Numbered from the stretch's first letter, positions 8,042-16,943 are shown. The stretch: 64,000 nt of DNA from COMBO-56-21 sp038852315 (GCA_038852315.1 JAWCKF010000006.1:24933-88932); one strand, 5' to 3'. The notes: generated by a model from the sequence alone, not told the origin. A program made the numbers and translations.

Positions 8042-8515
8042 TCAGAACAGTCCCTGGTAGCCGCCCTCTTCTATCTCCTTCATCACTACCTTGGGGTCCT
8101 TCCCGTCTATCGTGACGCCCATGGAGACGCAGGTCCCCACGACCTCCTTGAACCTCGCCTTCTTGTCCTTGCCGAGCATCGAGTCCTTCTTCATCTCCGC
8201 TATCTTCTGCACCTGCTCGGCCTTCAGGTTGCCTATCTTGGTCGCCTTGGGGCTCCCGCTGCCCTTCTCGACGCCGAGCTCCTTCAGTATCAGCGCGGAC
8301 ACGGGCGGCGTGCCCACCTTGATCTCGAACGACTTCGTCTTCGGGTCGACGATGAGCGTCACGGGCACCTTCATGCCCGCGAAGGCCTTCGTCTTCTCGT
8401 TGATCGCGTTCACGACCTGTATCACATTCACGCCCAGCGGTCCCAGGGCAGGGCCCAGGGGCGGCCCTGGCGTGGCCTTGCCGCCGTCGACCAGCACATC
8501 CAGCTTCTCTGCCAT
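8042..8515 (-). CDS. rpl11: Ribosomal protein L11
   Basis: Binds the GTPase-associated centre of 23S rRNA near the L10 stalk base. The 157 residues contain the proline-rich N-terminal signature (GPPLGPALGPLGVN, about residue 17) and the C-terminal rRNA-binding domain (MKKDSMLGKDKKARFKEVVGTC). It follows spt5 by 3 bp, in the usual archaeal order ftsZ-secE-spt5-rpl11. In many archaea rpl1-rpl10-rpl12 come next; here a convergent flavoenzyme gene and a membrane protein gene intervene. Confidence 0.97.
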   Translation of the reverse strand: MAEKLDVLVDGGKATPGPPLGPALGPLGVNVIQVVNAINEKTKAFAGMKVPVTLIVDPKTKSFEIKVGTPPVSALILKELGVEKGSGSPKATKIGNLKAEQVQKIAEMKKDSMLGKDKKARFKEVVGTCVSMGVTIDGKDPKVVMKEIEEGGYQGLF

Positions 8516-8518
8516 CGC

Positions 8519-9454
8519 TCATCTCTCCTTCTCAAGAACCCTAACATGATCTCCGCGGATCGTGACGGGTATCGGCACCATCGCCTCGAACAGCTCGACA
8601 GTGATCTCCTCCTTGTTGTGGTCGATCTGCTGCACCCTGGCCTTCTCGCCCTTGAACGGGCCCGCGATGAGCTCGACGATGTCGCCCTCAACTATGCCCG
8701 AGACGGCTGGCTTCGGCGTCAGGAAGTGCTCGATCTCTGCAAAAGTCGTCTCGCCTTTGACTATGCCCCTGGTCCTCCGCACGCCCTTCACAAGGTCCCT
8801 CAGCCCGTCCGTGTTCATCGCCTCGACGAACACGTAGCCTCTTATGGTCGCGGGCGAGAGTATCGCGAACACGCCTATCGACGGCTTGGGTTTCGCCCTC
8901 GAGGCTATCGAGTCCGCGACGGTCTTCTCGTGACCTATGGATGTCTTGACCGCGAGCATGGATTGCCTGGCGGTCGCCTGGAGAGTCGCGACGTCGTTCA
9001 TGCTCGGGTTCTCCTTCAGATGGGCGTTCACCAGCACGGTTATCTTGTCCCCGTACCTGGCGCCCGTCGGAGAGGTGACCCTGAGGATGAAGGTCTTCTC
9101 TTGGCCCGGCATCATCTCGAAGAGCTTCTCGTTCGCAGGCTCCGCGCTGGGCGTGTTCTCCCAGACGAGTCCGATCGCGTCGTAGAGCTTGACGATCCAC
9201 TCGGGCGACCCTTCCTCGGTGGCCGAGAACACGGTGTCAACCTTTATCGAGAGCGTGTGCGGCTGCCCGTCGTCCGGCACTCTTATCGACATCTCGAACT
9301 CCGTCGAGTCACCCGACGCGATCATACGCTTGGTCTCGCCCTGGATGTTGAACTGCAGCGCTTTCTGCACGGGCGGCGGAGGCGCAGGAGCCGCTGCCAC
9401 CTCCTTCTTGGGCTCCTCCTTCTTCTTCAGGTCCAGGTTATCAAAAAGCCCCAA
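8519..9454 (-). CDS. spt5: Transcription elongation factor Spt5 with N-terminal extension
   Basis: NusG/Spt5 protein that clamps RNA polymerase (with Spt4) and couples it to other machinery. The NGN domain runs from about residue 166 (MLAVKTSIGHEKTVADS) to 250, with GYVFVEA, and the KOW domain from about 256 (GDIVELIAGPFKGEKARV). That is the whole of an ordinary archaeal Spt5 (about 150 residues). Ahead of it sit about 165 extra residues: a Lys/Glu and Ala/Pro linker, then a segment of alternating beta-strand pattern (STEFEMSIRVPDD; EKTFILRVTSPTGARYGDKI) resembling CARDB/NEW3-type beta-sandwich modules. The frame is continuous and has no internal start with a better binding site. It is 48 bp after secE and 3 bp before rpl11. 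Confidence 0.93.
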   Translation of the reverse strand: MGLFDNLDLKKKEEPKKEVAAAPAPPPPVQKALQFNIQGETKRMIASGDSTEFEMSIRVPDDGQPHTLSIKVDTVFSATEEGSPEWIVKLYDAIGLVWENTPSAEPANEKLFEMMPGQEKTFILRVTSPTGARYGDKITVLVNAHLKENPSMNDVATLQATARQSMLAVKTSIGHEKTVADSIASRAKPKPSIGVFAILSPATIRGYVFVEAMNTDGLRDLVKGVRRTRGIVKGETTFAEIEHFLTPKPAVSGIVEGDIVELIAGPFKGEKARVQQIDHNKEEITVELFEAMVPIPVTIRGDHVRVLEKER

Positions 9455-9502
9455 TCACATCCCTCATCTCACAGTCTTGCATGGTCCTTCAACGCGCCGA
9501 AC

Positions 9503-9751
9503 TCATCCGAACGCGTTCCCGAGGAGCTTCGAGCCGTACTCGAAGATCCAGTATATCAGGAAACCGAGCCCTCCAATCAGTATCAGCCCTATGGCGACTA
9601 TCTGCGTGACTCTGATGTACTCCTCGCCCGTGGGCTTCCGGGCCATCTTGATGACCCTCCCGTACTTGCCCTTGCCTATGTGCTTGGTCTTCTCCTCTAT
9701 CCTGCGCTGGAGGTCCCACGACTTGTCGATTATCTCCTTTATCTCAGGCAT
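9503..9751 (-). CDS. secE: Preprotein translocase subunit SecE
   Basis: Small essential subunit of the SecYE translocon. It has 82 residues: an amphipathic cytoplasmic helix (IIDKSWDLQRRIEEKT, RVIKMARKPTGEEY) and one transmembrane helix (QIVAIGLILIGGLGFLIYWIF, about residues 50-70). The PTxxEY segment before the membrane is characteristic of archaeal/eukaryotic SecE/Sss1. It sits 26 bp after ftsZ and upstream of spt5. Confidence 0.94.
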   Translation of the reverse strand: MPEIKEIIDKSWDLQRRIEEKTKHIGKGKYGRVIKMARKPTGEEYIRVTQIVAIGLILIGGLGFLIYWIFEYGSKLLGNAFG

Positions 9752-9777
9752 GCGCGTTCCTTGTCCTAGTACTGGTA

Positions 9778-10881
9778 CTACCTAATAAAGTCTAGGCCCA
9801 TATCGTGCTTCTTCTTGTCCCTGCTGGGCCCGAATATCTGCTTAGACTTGACCCCTGTGATGACCACCATGACCCTGATCGTCCTGTCCAGGGTCTCGTC
9901 CACCGCGGCACCCCAGATTATCCTCGCGCCGGGGCTTATCTTGGACTGTATCACCTCGGCGACCTGCTCGGCCTCCGAGACGGTCATGCTCGGCCCGCCC
10001 GTGACGTTGACGAGTGCCGCCGTGGCCTCGCTTATGTCCATCTCTATCAGTGGGGAGTTGATGGCCTCGTTCACCGCGTTAAGCGCGGCATCATCGTCGT
10101 CCGACTCGCCCAGGCCTATCATCGCTACGCCTCCAGACTTCATCACGGTCTTGATGTCGTTGAAGTCCAGGTTGACGAGCCCGGGCTTGGTGACTATCTC
10201 GGTGATGCCCTTGATGGACCTCATCAGCACTTCGTCCGCGACCTTGAACGCGGCGTTGAGCGAGAGCTTGGGCACTATCTCCAGCAGCTTGTCGTTCGGA
10301 ATGACGATCACCGTGTCCGCGATGTTCCTCAGCCTCTCGAGGCCCCACTCGGCGTTCTCAGCCCGGACCGCCCCCTCGGCCTGGAACGGATATGTGCATA
10401 TGGCCACCGTCAGAGCGCCCAGCTCCTTGGCTATCTGGGCGACTATCGGCGCAGAGCCAGTCCCGGTCCCGCCGCCCAGTCCGCACGTGACGAACACGAT
10501 GTCCGAGTCGGCCAGGGCCTTCTTCAACTCCTCCTCAGCCTCGCGAGCGGCCTCCTCGCCCACTTGAGGGAGAGCGCCAGCGCCCAGTCCACGCGTCACA
10601 CGCCTCCCGAGGAGTATCTTGTGCGGCGCCTTCGTCATGAGCAGGTGCTGCGCATCGGTGTTGGCAGCGTACAGCTCCGCACCCACGATGCCGGCCTCGG
10701 CCAGCCGGGTGATGGTGTTGGAGCCCCCGCCGCCGCAGCCTATGATCTTTATGTTTGTCCTCAGCCCCATCAGTATCTTCTGGAGCTCCTCATCCTCCGC
10801 GGTCATAGGCCGGAACCCCTCCGGCCTCTTCGCCTGCGCTTCCTCGGCGGCTGCGAGGACGTTGTCGACCAAAGACTTCAT
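9778..10881 (-). CDS. ftsZ: Cell division protein FtsZ, secE-linked copy
   Basis: Tubulin-like GTPase forming the division ring. The 367 residues show the N-terminal nucleotide loop (KIIGCGGGGSNT, about residue 47), the tubulin signature GGGTGTGSAP and the T7 synergy loop NLDFNDIKTVM with both acidic residues needed for GTP hydrolysis in the filament. Placement directly before secE is typical of the archaeal FtsZ1 group. It has its own minus-strand TATA (cttttaaga, 10974-10982). It is closely similar to the ftsZ at 11005-12129, with almost identical blocks such as ELYAANTDAQHLL and LLGRRVTRGLGAGALPQ. Confidence 0.97.
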   Translation of the reverse strand: MKSLVDNVLAAAEEAQAKRPEGFRPMTAEDEELQKILMGLRTNIKIIGCGGGGSNTITRLAEAGIVGAELYAANTDAQHLLMTKAPHKILLGRRVTRGLGAGALPQVGEEAAREAEEELKKALADSDIVFVTCGLGGGTGTGSAPIVAQIAKELGALTVAICTYPFQAEGAVRAENAEWGLERLRNIADTVIVIPNDKLLEIVPKLSLNAAFKVADEVLMRSIKGITEIVTKPGLVNLDFNDIKTVMKSGGVAMIGLGESDDDDAALNAVNEAINSPLIEMDISEATAALVNVTGGPSMTVSEAEQVAEVIQSKISPGARIIWGAAVDETLDRTIRVMVVITGVKSKQIFGPSRDKKKHDMGLDFIR

Positions 10882-11004
10882 GTCGAAAGCCTCCGAACAC
10901 GTGATTCCGAATGTGACAAAGCACAGCGGTGAGACCAGCTCACCGACCGCTCTGACCGTAGCTGATTAGGTCTCTTAAAAGTTTCGACATGCCCAGACCT
11001 GGTC

Positions 11005-12129
11005 CTAACGGACCAGGTCTACCTCTCCGACGCCCCTGAAGCGCTTCTCTCCAGTCGGCTTGCCGAGTATCTGCTTGGACTTGACGCCCGTCGCGACGAG
11101 CATCACCCTCACGGTCTTGTCCATAGCGGGATCGATCGCGGCGCCCCAGATTATCCTCGCGTTCTGTCCGACCCTGCTCTGTATCTCCTCTGCAGCCTTC
11201 TCAGCCTCGGATATCGTGAGGTCGGTGCCGCCTATCACGTCGATGAGCACGCCGTTCGCCTCGCTTATGTCCACCTCGAGCAGAGGCGAGTTGATGGCCT
11301 GGTCTATGGCCTCCTCGATCCTCTCCTCGCCCGGCGCGTCCGATTCGCCCAGGCCTATCATGGCTACACCGGCGCCTTTCATTATCGTCTTGACATCGTT
11401 GAAGTCGAGGTTCACGAGGCCAGGCCTTGTGATGACCTCTGTTAGGCCCTTGATGGACCTCATCAGCACCTCGTCCGCGACCTTGAAGGCGGCGTTGAGC
11501 GACAACCTCGGGACTATCTCGAGCAGCTTGTCGTTAGGTATGACGACGACTGTGTCAGCGGCATCCCTCAGCCTCTCGAGGCCCCACTCCGCGTTCTCCA
11601 TCCTCATCTTGCCCTCCCCTCTGAAGGGCAGCGTCGCGACCACTATTGTCAGAGCCCCCATCTCCTTCGCTATCTTAGCGACGACGTGGGAGCCGCCCGT
11701 ACCTGTCCCGCCACCCAAGCCGCAAGTCACGAAGCAGATGTGCGTGTCAACGAGTATCTTCTTCAACTCCTCCTCAGCCTCGCGCGCAGCCTCCTCGCCG
11801 ATCTGCGGCAGCGCACCAGCACCAAGCCCCCTCGTGACCCGCCTGCCGAGGAGTATCTTGTGCGGAGCGCGTACGGTGAGCAGGTGCTGCGCATCGGTGT
11901 TGGCCGCATACAGTTCCGCACCGACGATGCCCTCGTCGTATATCCTCGCGACGGTGTTCGTCCCTCCGCCGCCCACGCCTATGATCTTTATGTTCGTCTT
12001 GAGCGACCTCAGTATCGCCTCAAGCTCAGCATCCACTCGCTGGTCGGCGCCGAGCGCGGCCGCCTGGGCCATGCTGGCTCCTGCTGTTTCCTCTCTCGCC
12101 AGGGCGTCTTCGACTAGGGATCTCATCAT
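11005..12129 (-). CDS. ftsZ: Cell division protein FtsZ, tandem second copy
   Basis: The 374-residue paralogue is immediately upstream of, and co-oriented with, the secE-linked ftsZ. It contains KIIGVGGGGTNT, GGGTGTGGSH and the T7 loop NLDFNDVKTIM, so it should be an active GTPase. It differs mainly in the N-terminal tail and the C-terminal tip (GEVDLVR). High similarity to its neighbour suggests an old or gene-converted tandem duplication, or the FtsZ1/FtsZ2 pair side by side; which family each belongs to needs a tree. Two minus-strand TATA-like boxes lie upstream (12210-12218 and 12230-12237). A 123-bp gap with its own TATA separates the two genes, so independent expression is possible. Confidence 0.96.
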   Translation of the reverse strand: MMRSLVEDALAREETAGASMAQAAALGADQRVDAELEAILRSLKTNIKIIGVGGGGTNTVARIYDEGIVGAELYAANTDAQHLLTVRAPHKILLGRRVTRGLGAGALPQIGEEAAREAEEELKKILVDTHICFVTCGLGGGTGTGGSHVVAKIAKEMGALTIVVATLPFRGEGKMRMENAEWGLERLRDAADTVVVIPNDKLLEIVPRLSLNAAFKVADEVLMRSIKGLTEVITRPGLVNLDFNDVKTIMKGAGVAMIGLGESDAPGEERIEEAIDQAINSPLLEVDISEANGVLIDVIGGTDLTISEAEKAAEEIQSRVGQNARIIWGAAIDPAMDKTVRVMLVATGVKSKQILGKPTGEKRFRGVGEVDLVR

Positions 12130-12209
12130 CGCGGGTCACCTTCGGGGACGTGAGGCGGTTGCCTCTTCCAAGCGCTGGAAGTGCATCCCTCACGCGTGCG
12201 TCACGCGCG

Positions 12210-12237
12210 TTATAAAATCGGGTTGTTAGTATAAAAG
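12210..12237. promoter_or_regulatory. Paired TATA-like boxes, divergent promoter region
   Basis: ttataaaat (12210-12218) and tataaaag (12230-12237) both read acceptably as TATA boxes on either strand. On the minus strand they serve the ftsZ at 11005-12129. On the plus strand the second could serve acylphosphatase (start 12328). Confidence 0.5.
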
Positions 12238-12327
12238 TTTATCTGGAGGCCGGCTGGGTGGCTGTTCGGTCACCGAGGAGTTCAGTTTCGACAAGGTTTT
12301 TCGCCATCGGAGGAGATTCGTCACAAC

Positions 12328-12603
12328 GTGAGGGTACGGGCGCACGTCATCTTCGAAGGCCGTGTTCAGGGCGTGTTCTTCAGGGCGAACACGCAGCGCT
12401 GCGCTGAGAAGCTAGGCCTCACTGGCTGGGTGAGGAACACGTCCGACGGCAGGGTCGAGGCCGTGTTCGAGGGTGAGGAGGATGATGTGCGGGCGGCCAT
12501 CGAGTGGTGCGCCACCAAGCAGCCCTATGCGAAGGTGACGGGGAAGCACGTCGAGTTCTCAGCAGCGACGGGCGAGTTCGAGACATTCTCGATAGTGCCG
12601 TGA
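12328..12603 (+). CDS. acyP: Acylphosphatase
   Basis: Hydrolyses acyl phosphates such as carbamoyl phosphate and 1,3-bisphosphoglycerate. The 91-residue size is standard. The catalytic loop GRVQGVFFR (about residues 12-20, with the arginine) and the NTSDGRVE asparagine motif are both intact. GTG 12328 follows a site cggaggaga. It is convergent with the MFS transporter gene, with 5 bp between stops. Confidence 0.95.
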   Translation: MRVRAHVIFEGRVQGVFFRANTQRCAEKLGLTGWVRNTSDGRVEAVFEGEEDDVRAAIEWCATKQPYAKVTGKHVEFSAATGEFETFSIVP

Positions 12604-12608
12604 GGGAG

Positions 12609-13835
12609 TCACTTCACCACGGCGATCGTTCCAACCACAAGCCCTGCGACCGCGACGGAAAGAACCATGTCCATGCCCATGAGCAATATGATCAATGTCA
12701 TTGCAACACCCAAGACTCTCCCGAGATTGAGCACGAACTCCCGCACGACCACACCCTTCCGCTTGAAGCGCTCCAGTTTGTCAAGCAACATCGTGAAGAG
12801 GAACGCAGGTATGACTGCCACCCAGAAGTATGCCGAGCTCATTGCGGCTAGGTAGGCCTCGACAGAACCGGCCATGGCAACAGCGAGCATCGAGACTGCG
12901 GTCATTAGGGCCCCGATTCTCAGGAACAGCGACCTGCGCATGATCCTGTCCGAGACGTAGCCGAGGACGACAGTCATGGCCGCTCCCCAGAGTGCGAAGA
13001 GCGAGAGGTACTGGCTGAGTGTGGATTCGGTGGCTGCGTACTCGAAGCTCAGGACAGGGACCGCCACCCAGAACACCCCGTCTGCGACACCATGTGCCAG
13101 GATCCCGTACATTATGCCCCTTCCAACACCAGTGAAGTCCAGCGCTGTAGGCTGTCTCCCGGTGATGCCTCTTGTCACTGATTGAAGGAGCTCGGGTATT
13201 ATGATCCGCTCACGGAAGGTCCTGAGGACTCTGAACCCTGAGATGAAGACCATAGCGCACAGGACGATGAATATCGAAGCCGAGAACACGGCGTCGTAGG
13301 AGGCCACCGTGATGATCGCGCCGCCCGCGAGCGGCCCGAGCGTCGCTATCAGGGGCCACACCAGGAAGTACAGTCCTATAGTCGCCCCCCTGGACTTCCG
13401 AGAGGACACGTGCATGATGAGTGCGTTGTATGGGATCCAGAAGGTTACGATGTACGTCCCGAAGACGGTGGCCGGCACCAGGACCAGCAGCCATCCGCCG
13501 AACACGTCGAGGTCATCGAGTAGCATCAGAGAAATGTAGTAGATCACGAGGCAGAACAATCCGGTGACTATCGAGGCGGAGAAGTTCTCCACTAGCTTCT
13601 TCGATGCGAACGCGATGAGGACGAGCGGGACCGCGCAGCATATGAGTATGAACGCTGTGCAGCCGATGTAGTCATGTCCTTCCCTTAGCAGGTAGATGAG
13701 GGCGAAGGTGTTCGATAGGGTGTTGGCTATAGCGACCAACGACTGGAGCACGACCAGTGAGCCGTGCCTCCTGAACATCGAGCGCAGATACTCCCTGAAA
13801 CTCAGGATTATCCTACCTCGGCCGCCTGACGCCAT
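12609..13835 (-). CDS. MFS-type multispanning transporter
   Basis: A 408-residue membrane protein with roughly twelve hydrophobic helices in two halves and a charged central loop around residues 200-230. The pattern fits the major facilitator superfamily: a basic loop between helices 2 and 3, and DRIMRRS about residue 300 in the equivalent loop of the second half. Substrate cannot be told from sequence. It stands alone on the minus strand; the nearest genes are convergent acylphosphatase and a TatD-like hydrolase. Confidence 0.75.
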   Translation of the reverse strand: MASGGRGRIILSFREYLRSMFRRHGSLVVLQSLVAIANTLSNTFALIYLLREGHDYIGCTAFILICCAVPLVLIAFASKKLVENFSASIVTGLFCLVIYYISLMLLDDLDVFGGWLLVLVPATVFGTYIVTFWIPYNALIMHVSSRKSRGATIGLYFLVWPLIATLGPLAGGAIITVASYDAVFSASIFIVLCAMVFISGFRVLRTFRERIIIPELLQSVTRGITGRQPTALDFTGVGRGIMYGILAHGVADGVFWVAVPVLSFEYAATESTLSQYLSLFALWGAAMTVVLGYVSDRIMRRSLFLRIGALMTAVSMLAVAMAGSVEAYLAAMSSAYFWVAVIPAFLFTMLLDKLERFKRKGVVVREFVLNLGRVLGVAMTLIILLMGMDMVLSVAVAGLVVGTIAVVK

Positions 13836-13889
13836 AAGCTGCCCGAATAAGACACTTGCCTTCGTTGGGGTGCAGAGGTACTAGGCCAT

Positions 13890-14732
13890 TCAGGAGAACA
13901 GGTCACCATAGGTGAGCCTCGGATTGTCCTCGTGGATCGTCCTTGCCTGCTCCTCCGACACCAGCCCCTCCTTCATGAGCGCGAACGTCCGCTTCGGCAC
14001 GGTCGTGATGTTCAGGACCGCTCCCGGTTTAGACGGGTCATCCATGAAGTCCGTCTCCATGAGGAATCGCGTGCCCTTCGAGATCGCGGTCCTGGCTGCA
14101 TCCCTTCCGACCAGCACCGAGGGCATCAGGCCGTGGTTCTCCTCCGGCAGCACAAGCGGCGGACAGAAATGCTTGACCACCCTGTGCGTCGGCAGTCCTG
14201 CGCTGCGCGCCATCTCCGCGAGCTCCCTCATGGATGAGGGCGATGCACTCTCAGTGTGCAGCACGACGGCACAGCCAACCTCTCTTGCGAGCTTCATCGC
14301 ATACAGCATGATCTCGTTCGACGCTGCCCACTCCTCGGGCGAAACCGGGAAGTGCGGTCGGCCCACCTCTCCTATGGCCAGGGCTTTCCCCTCGCGGACG
14401 TATCCTGCGGCCAAATCCATGGCCTCCATCATTATCTCCTTCGCCCTTTGAAGGTCGTATGTCTTCTCGAGCTCGAGGAGATCCGCAGGGTAGGGTCCTA
14501 CCGTCGCATATGCCCGTACGCCAGTCTCGGAGTTCACCCTGTCCTTTATCGCGATAGTCATGTCGTATGTCTCCCTGAAGTCCCGCGCTGTTCGAACCGG
14601 CACGCCCTCGTACGGCATGCTCGAGATGATGATGTGGGTCCCGCCCTGTCTCTCGAAGTCTTTCACGGCCGCGACGTGCCTCCCCCTGACCGGGTCCAGG
14701 TGGACGTGGTTGTCCAGAATCGGGATGGGCAT
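13890..14732 (-). CDS. TatD-related metal-dependent hydrolase
   Basis: Amidohydrolase-fold protein of 280 residues from ATG 14732 (a 36-codon upstream extension overlaps tbp and is shadow). Metal-ligand motifs are visible in order: DNHVHLDP near the N-terminus, a glutamate in IGEVGRPHF, VVLHTES, VVKHF and METDFMDDP. That is the pattern of the TatD/PHP-like hydrolases (COG1099-type in archaea). The substrate is unknown; TatD enzymes are often DNases. It follows tbp by 20 bp and is probably co-transcribed with it. Confidence 0.8.
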   Translation of the reverse strand: MPIPILDNHVHLDPVRGRHVAAVKDFERQGGTHIIISSMPYEGVPVRTARDFRETYDMTIAIKDRVNSETGVRAYATVGPYPADLLELEKTYDLQRAKEIMMEAMDLAAGYVREGKALAIGEVGRPHFPVSPEEWAASNEIMLYAMKLAREVGCAVVLHTESASPSSMRELAEMARSAGLPTHRVVKHFCPPLVLPEENHGLMPSVLVGRDAARTAISKGTRFLMETDFMDDPSKPGAVLNITTVPKRTFALMKEGLVSEEQARTIHEDNPRLTYGDLFS

Positions 14733-14752
14733 GGGAGGCGACCTGGCGCGTA

Positions 14753-15301
14753 CTACTTCAGCAGGCCCGCAGCCTTCAGCTCCTCGGTGATCTTGTCCAC
14801 AGCGGCCTCGACGTCCTCGGGCTTCCTCGCGCCCGTGCATACGAGCTTCCCACTGCCGAACAGGAGCACGACGACTTTCGGCGAGTCGATTCTATAGACG
14901 AGCCCCGGGAACTGCTCGGGCTCGTACTCGACCTTCTCCAGCCCTAGGCTGATTGCTATGGCGTTGAGATTGATCTGCGAGCCGAGGTCGCTCGAGGCGA
15001 CGATGTTCTGAACCTCGATCTTAGGCTCGACCTTGATTGTGATGCCAGCAGCCTCTATCTGCTTCGCCACCTTGCCTATCGCCGTCTTGACCTGCTCGAG
15101 GCTCTTCGCACCGGTGCACACGACCTTCCCACTCCTGAAGAGCAGCGTCGCGGTCTTCGGCTCCTTGAGCCTGTATATCAATCCGGGGAACTGCTCGGGT
15201 TCGTATTCCGCACCATCGAGCGCGAGCGCAATCGCCTGCAGGTCTAGCTCCTCGCCAAGGGATGTAGAGGCGACGACATTCTCTATCTTGATGACTGCCA
15301 T
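14753..15301 (-). CDS. tbp: TATA-box binding protein
   Basis: General transcription factor that nucleates the pre-initiation complex with TFB. The 182 residues contain the two pseudo-repeats, each with YEPEQFPGL(I/V)YR and FxSGK(V/L)VCTGA, at about residues 35-70 and 125-160. ATG 15301 is preferred over GTG 15313, since the protein normally begins just before the first repeat strand (IKIENVVAS). Its promoter carries two TATA-like boxes about 29 and 42 bases upstream. Confidence 0.98.
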   Translation of the reverse strand: MAVIKIENVVASTSLGEELDLQAIALALDGAEYEPEQFPGLIYRLKEPKTATLLFRSGKVVCTGAKSLEQVKTAIGKVAKQIEAAGITIKVEPKIEVQNIVASSDLGSQINLNAIAISLGLEKVEYEPEQFPGLVYRIDSPKVVVLLFGSGKLVCTGARKPEDVEAAVDKITEELKAAGLLK

Positions 15302-15325
15302 TAAAAGCACCACCGGCGATAGCGG

Positions 15326-15347
15326 TATTTAAATGAGTATTTAAAAA
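15326..15347 (-). promoter_or_regulatory. Double TATA box upstream of tbp
   Basis: tatttaaat (15326-15334) and tatttaaaaa (15338-15347) lie about 29 and 42 bases before the ATG on the minus strand. The nearer would give a leaderless transcript, the farther a leader of about 15 bases. Dual boxes could allow TBP autoregulation, which is inference. Confidence 0.55.
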
Positions 15348-15596
15348 GATTTCTTGAAAAAGCGACATTTCCTGTGGAAACAGCCCGGGTTCCTGGCTTC
15401 CCTTCGTGTCGATATCAAGGGCCGCTCAGCGGGCGCGTTTCTGCAAAACCGCCCCTTTCCGACGATGTCTGGACTTCGGTTCGATGATTGTCGATGAGGT
15501 GTTGCTGGGCCTTTGGCGAGTTCAATTCTTGACGGACGGTTCGGGCGCACGACCAGGCTAAATAGGCTGGCGTCGATTCGTCCCAGGGGGAGAGTT

Positions 15597-16793
15597 GTGT
15601 TATCGAGGTATTCCAAGACTGTTGTGGGCATTGTCACCGCTACGCTCGCCCTTGCAACGCTGGCGTTCCCGTCTGCGGACGCCCGGCCGCAGGCCAAGTG
15701 GACCTTCGCGATATACATGTGCTCGGACAACGACCTCGACGAGTGGGCGGCACTGAACACGGAGTGGCTGATGTCTGCTGGGGACAGCAGGAGCGTCAAC
15801 TTCATCGTGTTCTGGGATTCGTCGACCGGGCCGGCAATGCTGTATAAGATCGGCGAGGGAACAATGACGCCGCTGACGGGCTTCAAGTACAGCGGCGTCG
15901 AGGTCAACATGGGCGACCCGAGGGTGCTCGACGCTTTCGTCGACTACGTGACGTCCAAGTACAAGGCCGAGAACCTGCTTCTGGATCTCTGGGACCACGG
16001 TGACGACTTCAGGGGCATATGCTTCGATGAGGATACTGGCACACGGGTCGATGAGGACTTCCTGACGCACCAGGAGATCGCAAAGGCGCTCGCGGGCGAG
16101 GACATCGACATCATCGCAGGTGACGGGTGCGGCATAGGGGTGATAGAGGCGGCATACGAGTACGTCGTCGGTGGAGTGACGGCCGAGTGGTTCGTCGCGA
16201 ACGAGAACTACGTGCCCCTCCAGGGCTTCCCGTACGCCGCGATCGCAAAGGACCTGGTTGCGAACCCAGGCATGACGCCGGAGCAGCTCGCCGAGGACAT
16301 CGTCGAGAGGTACGCAGCCATGTACCAGGGCGGATGGCTCACCATGCTCTCCGCGATCAGGCTTTCCGAGATTCGCGCGATGGTGAGCGAGCTTTGGGAC
16401 GTCACCTCAGGTCTCATCGACAAGATGGATGCATACCGCGGGTTAGTCGCATCGGGAAGGGCGCACGCGACCATGGGCTGGTCACAGTACGGCTGGGAGG
16501 CCTTCGTGGACCTCCCCAAGGTCTTCGAGACGATATACGAGGGCCTTCCCGAAGGCTGCGAGCTGAAGGTGCAGACGGCAGAGCTTATGGCTGCGATAGC
16601 CAAAGCCGTTCCCTACATCGGCGCTGGTTCGCCAGGCTATGTCTGGGACTTCGGAGGCATCGCGGTGTTCTTCCCGGGCGCCGAGGGCTCCTACAACCAC
16701 AACACTTGGTGGCGGGGCTCCGACTACCCAAGCATGAGCTTCGCTCAGGACGGTTGGCTCGACTTCTTGAATGCGTACTTCGGCGGAAAGTGA
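15597..16793 (+). CDS. Secreted clostripain-family (C11) cysteine peptidase
   Basis: GTG 15597 follows gggggagag and gives 398 residues; in-frame upstream codons lack a site. Residues about 7-29 are a signal peptide (VVGIVTATLALATLAFPSADA). The C11 hallmarks are present: WTFAIYMCSDNDLD, the histidine of LWDHGDD (His134) and the cysteine of GDGCGIG (Cys178), a plausible catalytic dyad. Clostripains cleave after Arg/Lys. The protein lacks an obvious C-terminal anchor, so it is likely released. It lies just before a secreted M6 peptidase on the same strand, suggesting growth on extracellular protein. A TATA-like ctaaatag (15558-15565) gives an almost leaderless message. Confidence 0.9.
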   Translation: MLSRYSKTVVGIVTATLALATLAFPSADARPQAKWTFAIYMCSDNDLDEWAALNTEWLMSAGDSRSVNFIVFWDSSTGPAMLYKIGEGTMTPLTGFKYSGVEVNMGDPRVLDAFVDYVTSKYKAENLLLDLWDHGDDFRGICFDEDTGTRVDEDFLTHQEIAKALAGEDIDIIAGDGCGIGVIEAAYEYVVGGVTAEWFVANENYVPLQGFPYAAIAKDLVANPGMTPEQLAEDIVERYAAMYQGGWLTMLSAIRLSEIRAMVSELWDVTSGLIDKMDAYRGLVASGRAHATMGWSQYGWEAFVDLPKVFETIYEGLPEGCELKVQTAELMAAIAKAVPYIGAGSPGYVWDFGGIAVFFPGAEGSYNHNTWWRGSDYPSMSFAQDGWLDFLNAYFGGK

Positions 16794-16868
16794 GAGACCC
16801 CCAAACCCTTTCATGATGCTTTCCTTCTAAGAACATCGAAGGCGATGGGTTGTTGCGTTTTCTTGCGT

Positions 16869-16886
16869 CCCCCTCGCTCACGGGGG
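16869..16886. other. Inverted repeat, possible terminator
   Basis: CCCCC and GGGGG are separated by 8 bases, about 75 bases past the C11 peptidase stop and before the M6 promoter. No T-run follows it. Confidence 0.35.
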
Positions 16887-16924
16887 AACAGATAATATAG
16901 CTGAATCAAGGTTAGTGTAAGGTT

Positions 16925-16943
16925 CGAGTCAGTGCATGACTCG
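16925..16943. promoter_or_regulatory. Perfect 7-bp inverted repeat near M6 peptidase transcription start
   Basis: CGAGTCA and TGACTCG flank a 5-base spacer. The repeat lies about 28 bases downstream of a TATA-like aatatag (16894-16900), about where transcription of the M6 peptidase gene should begin, which is a common position for an archaeal repressor site. Confidence 0.5.
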
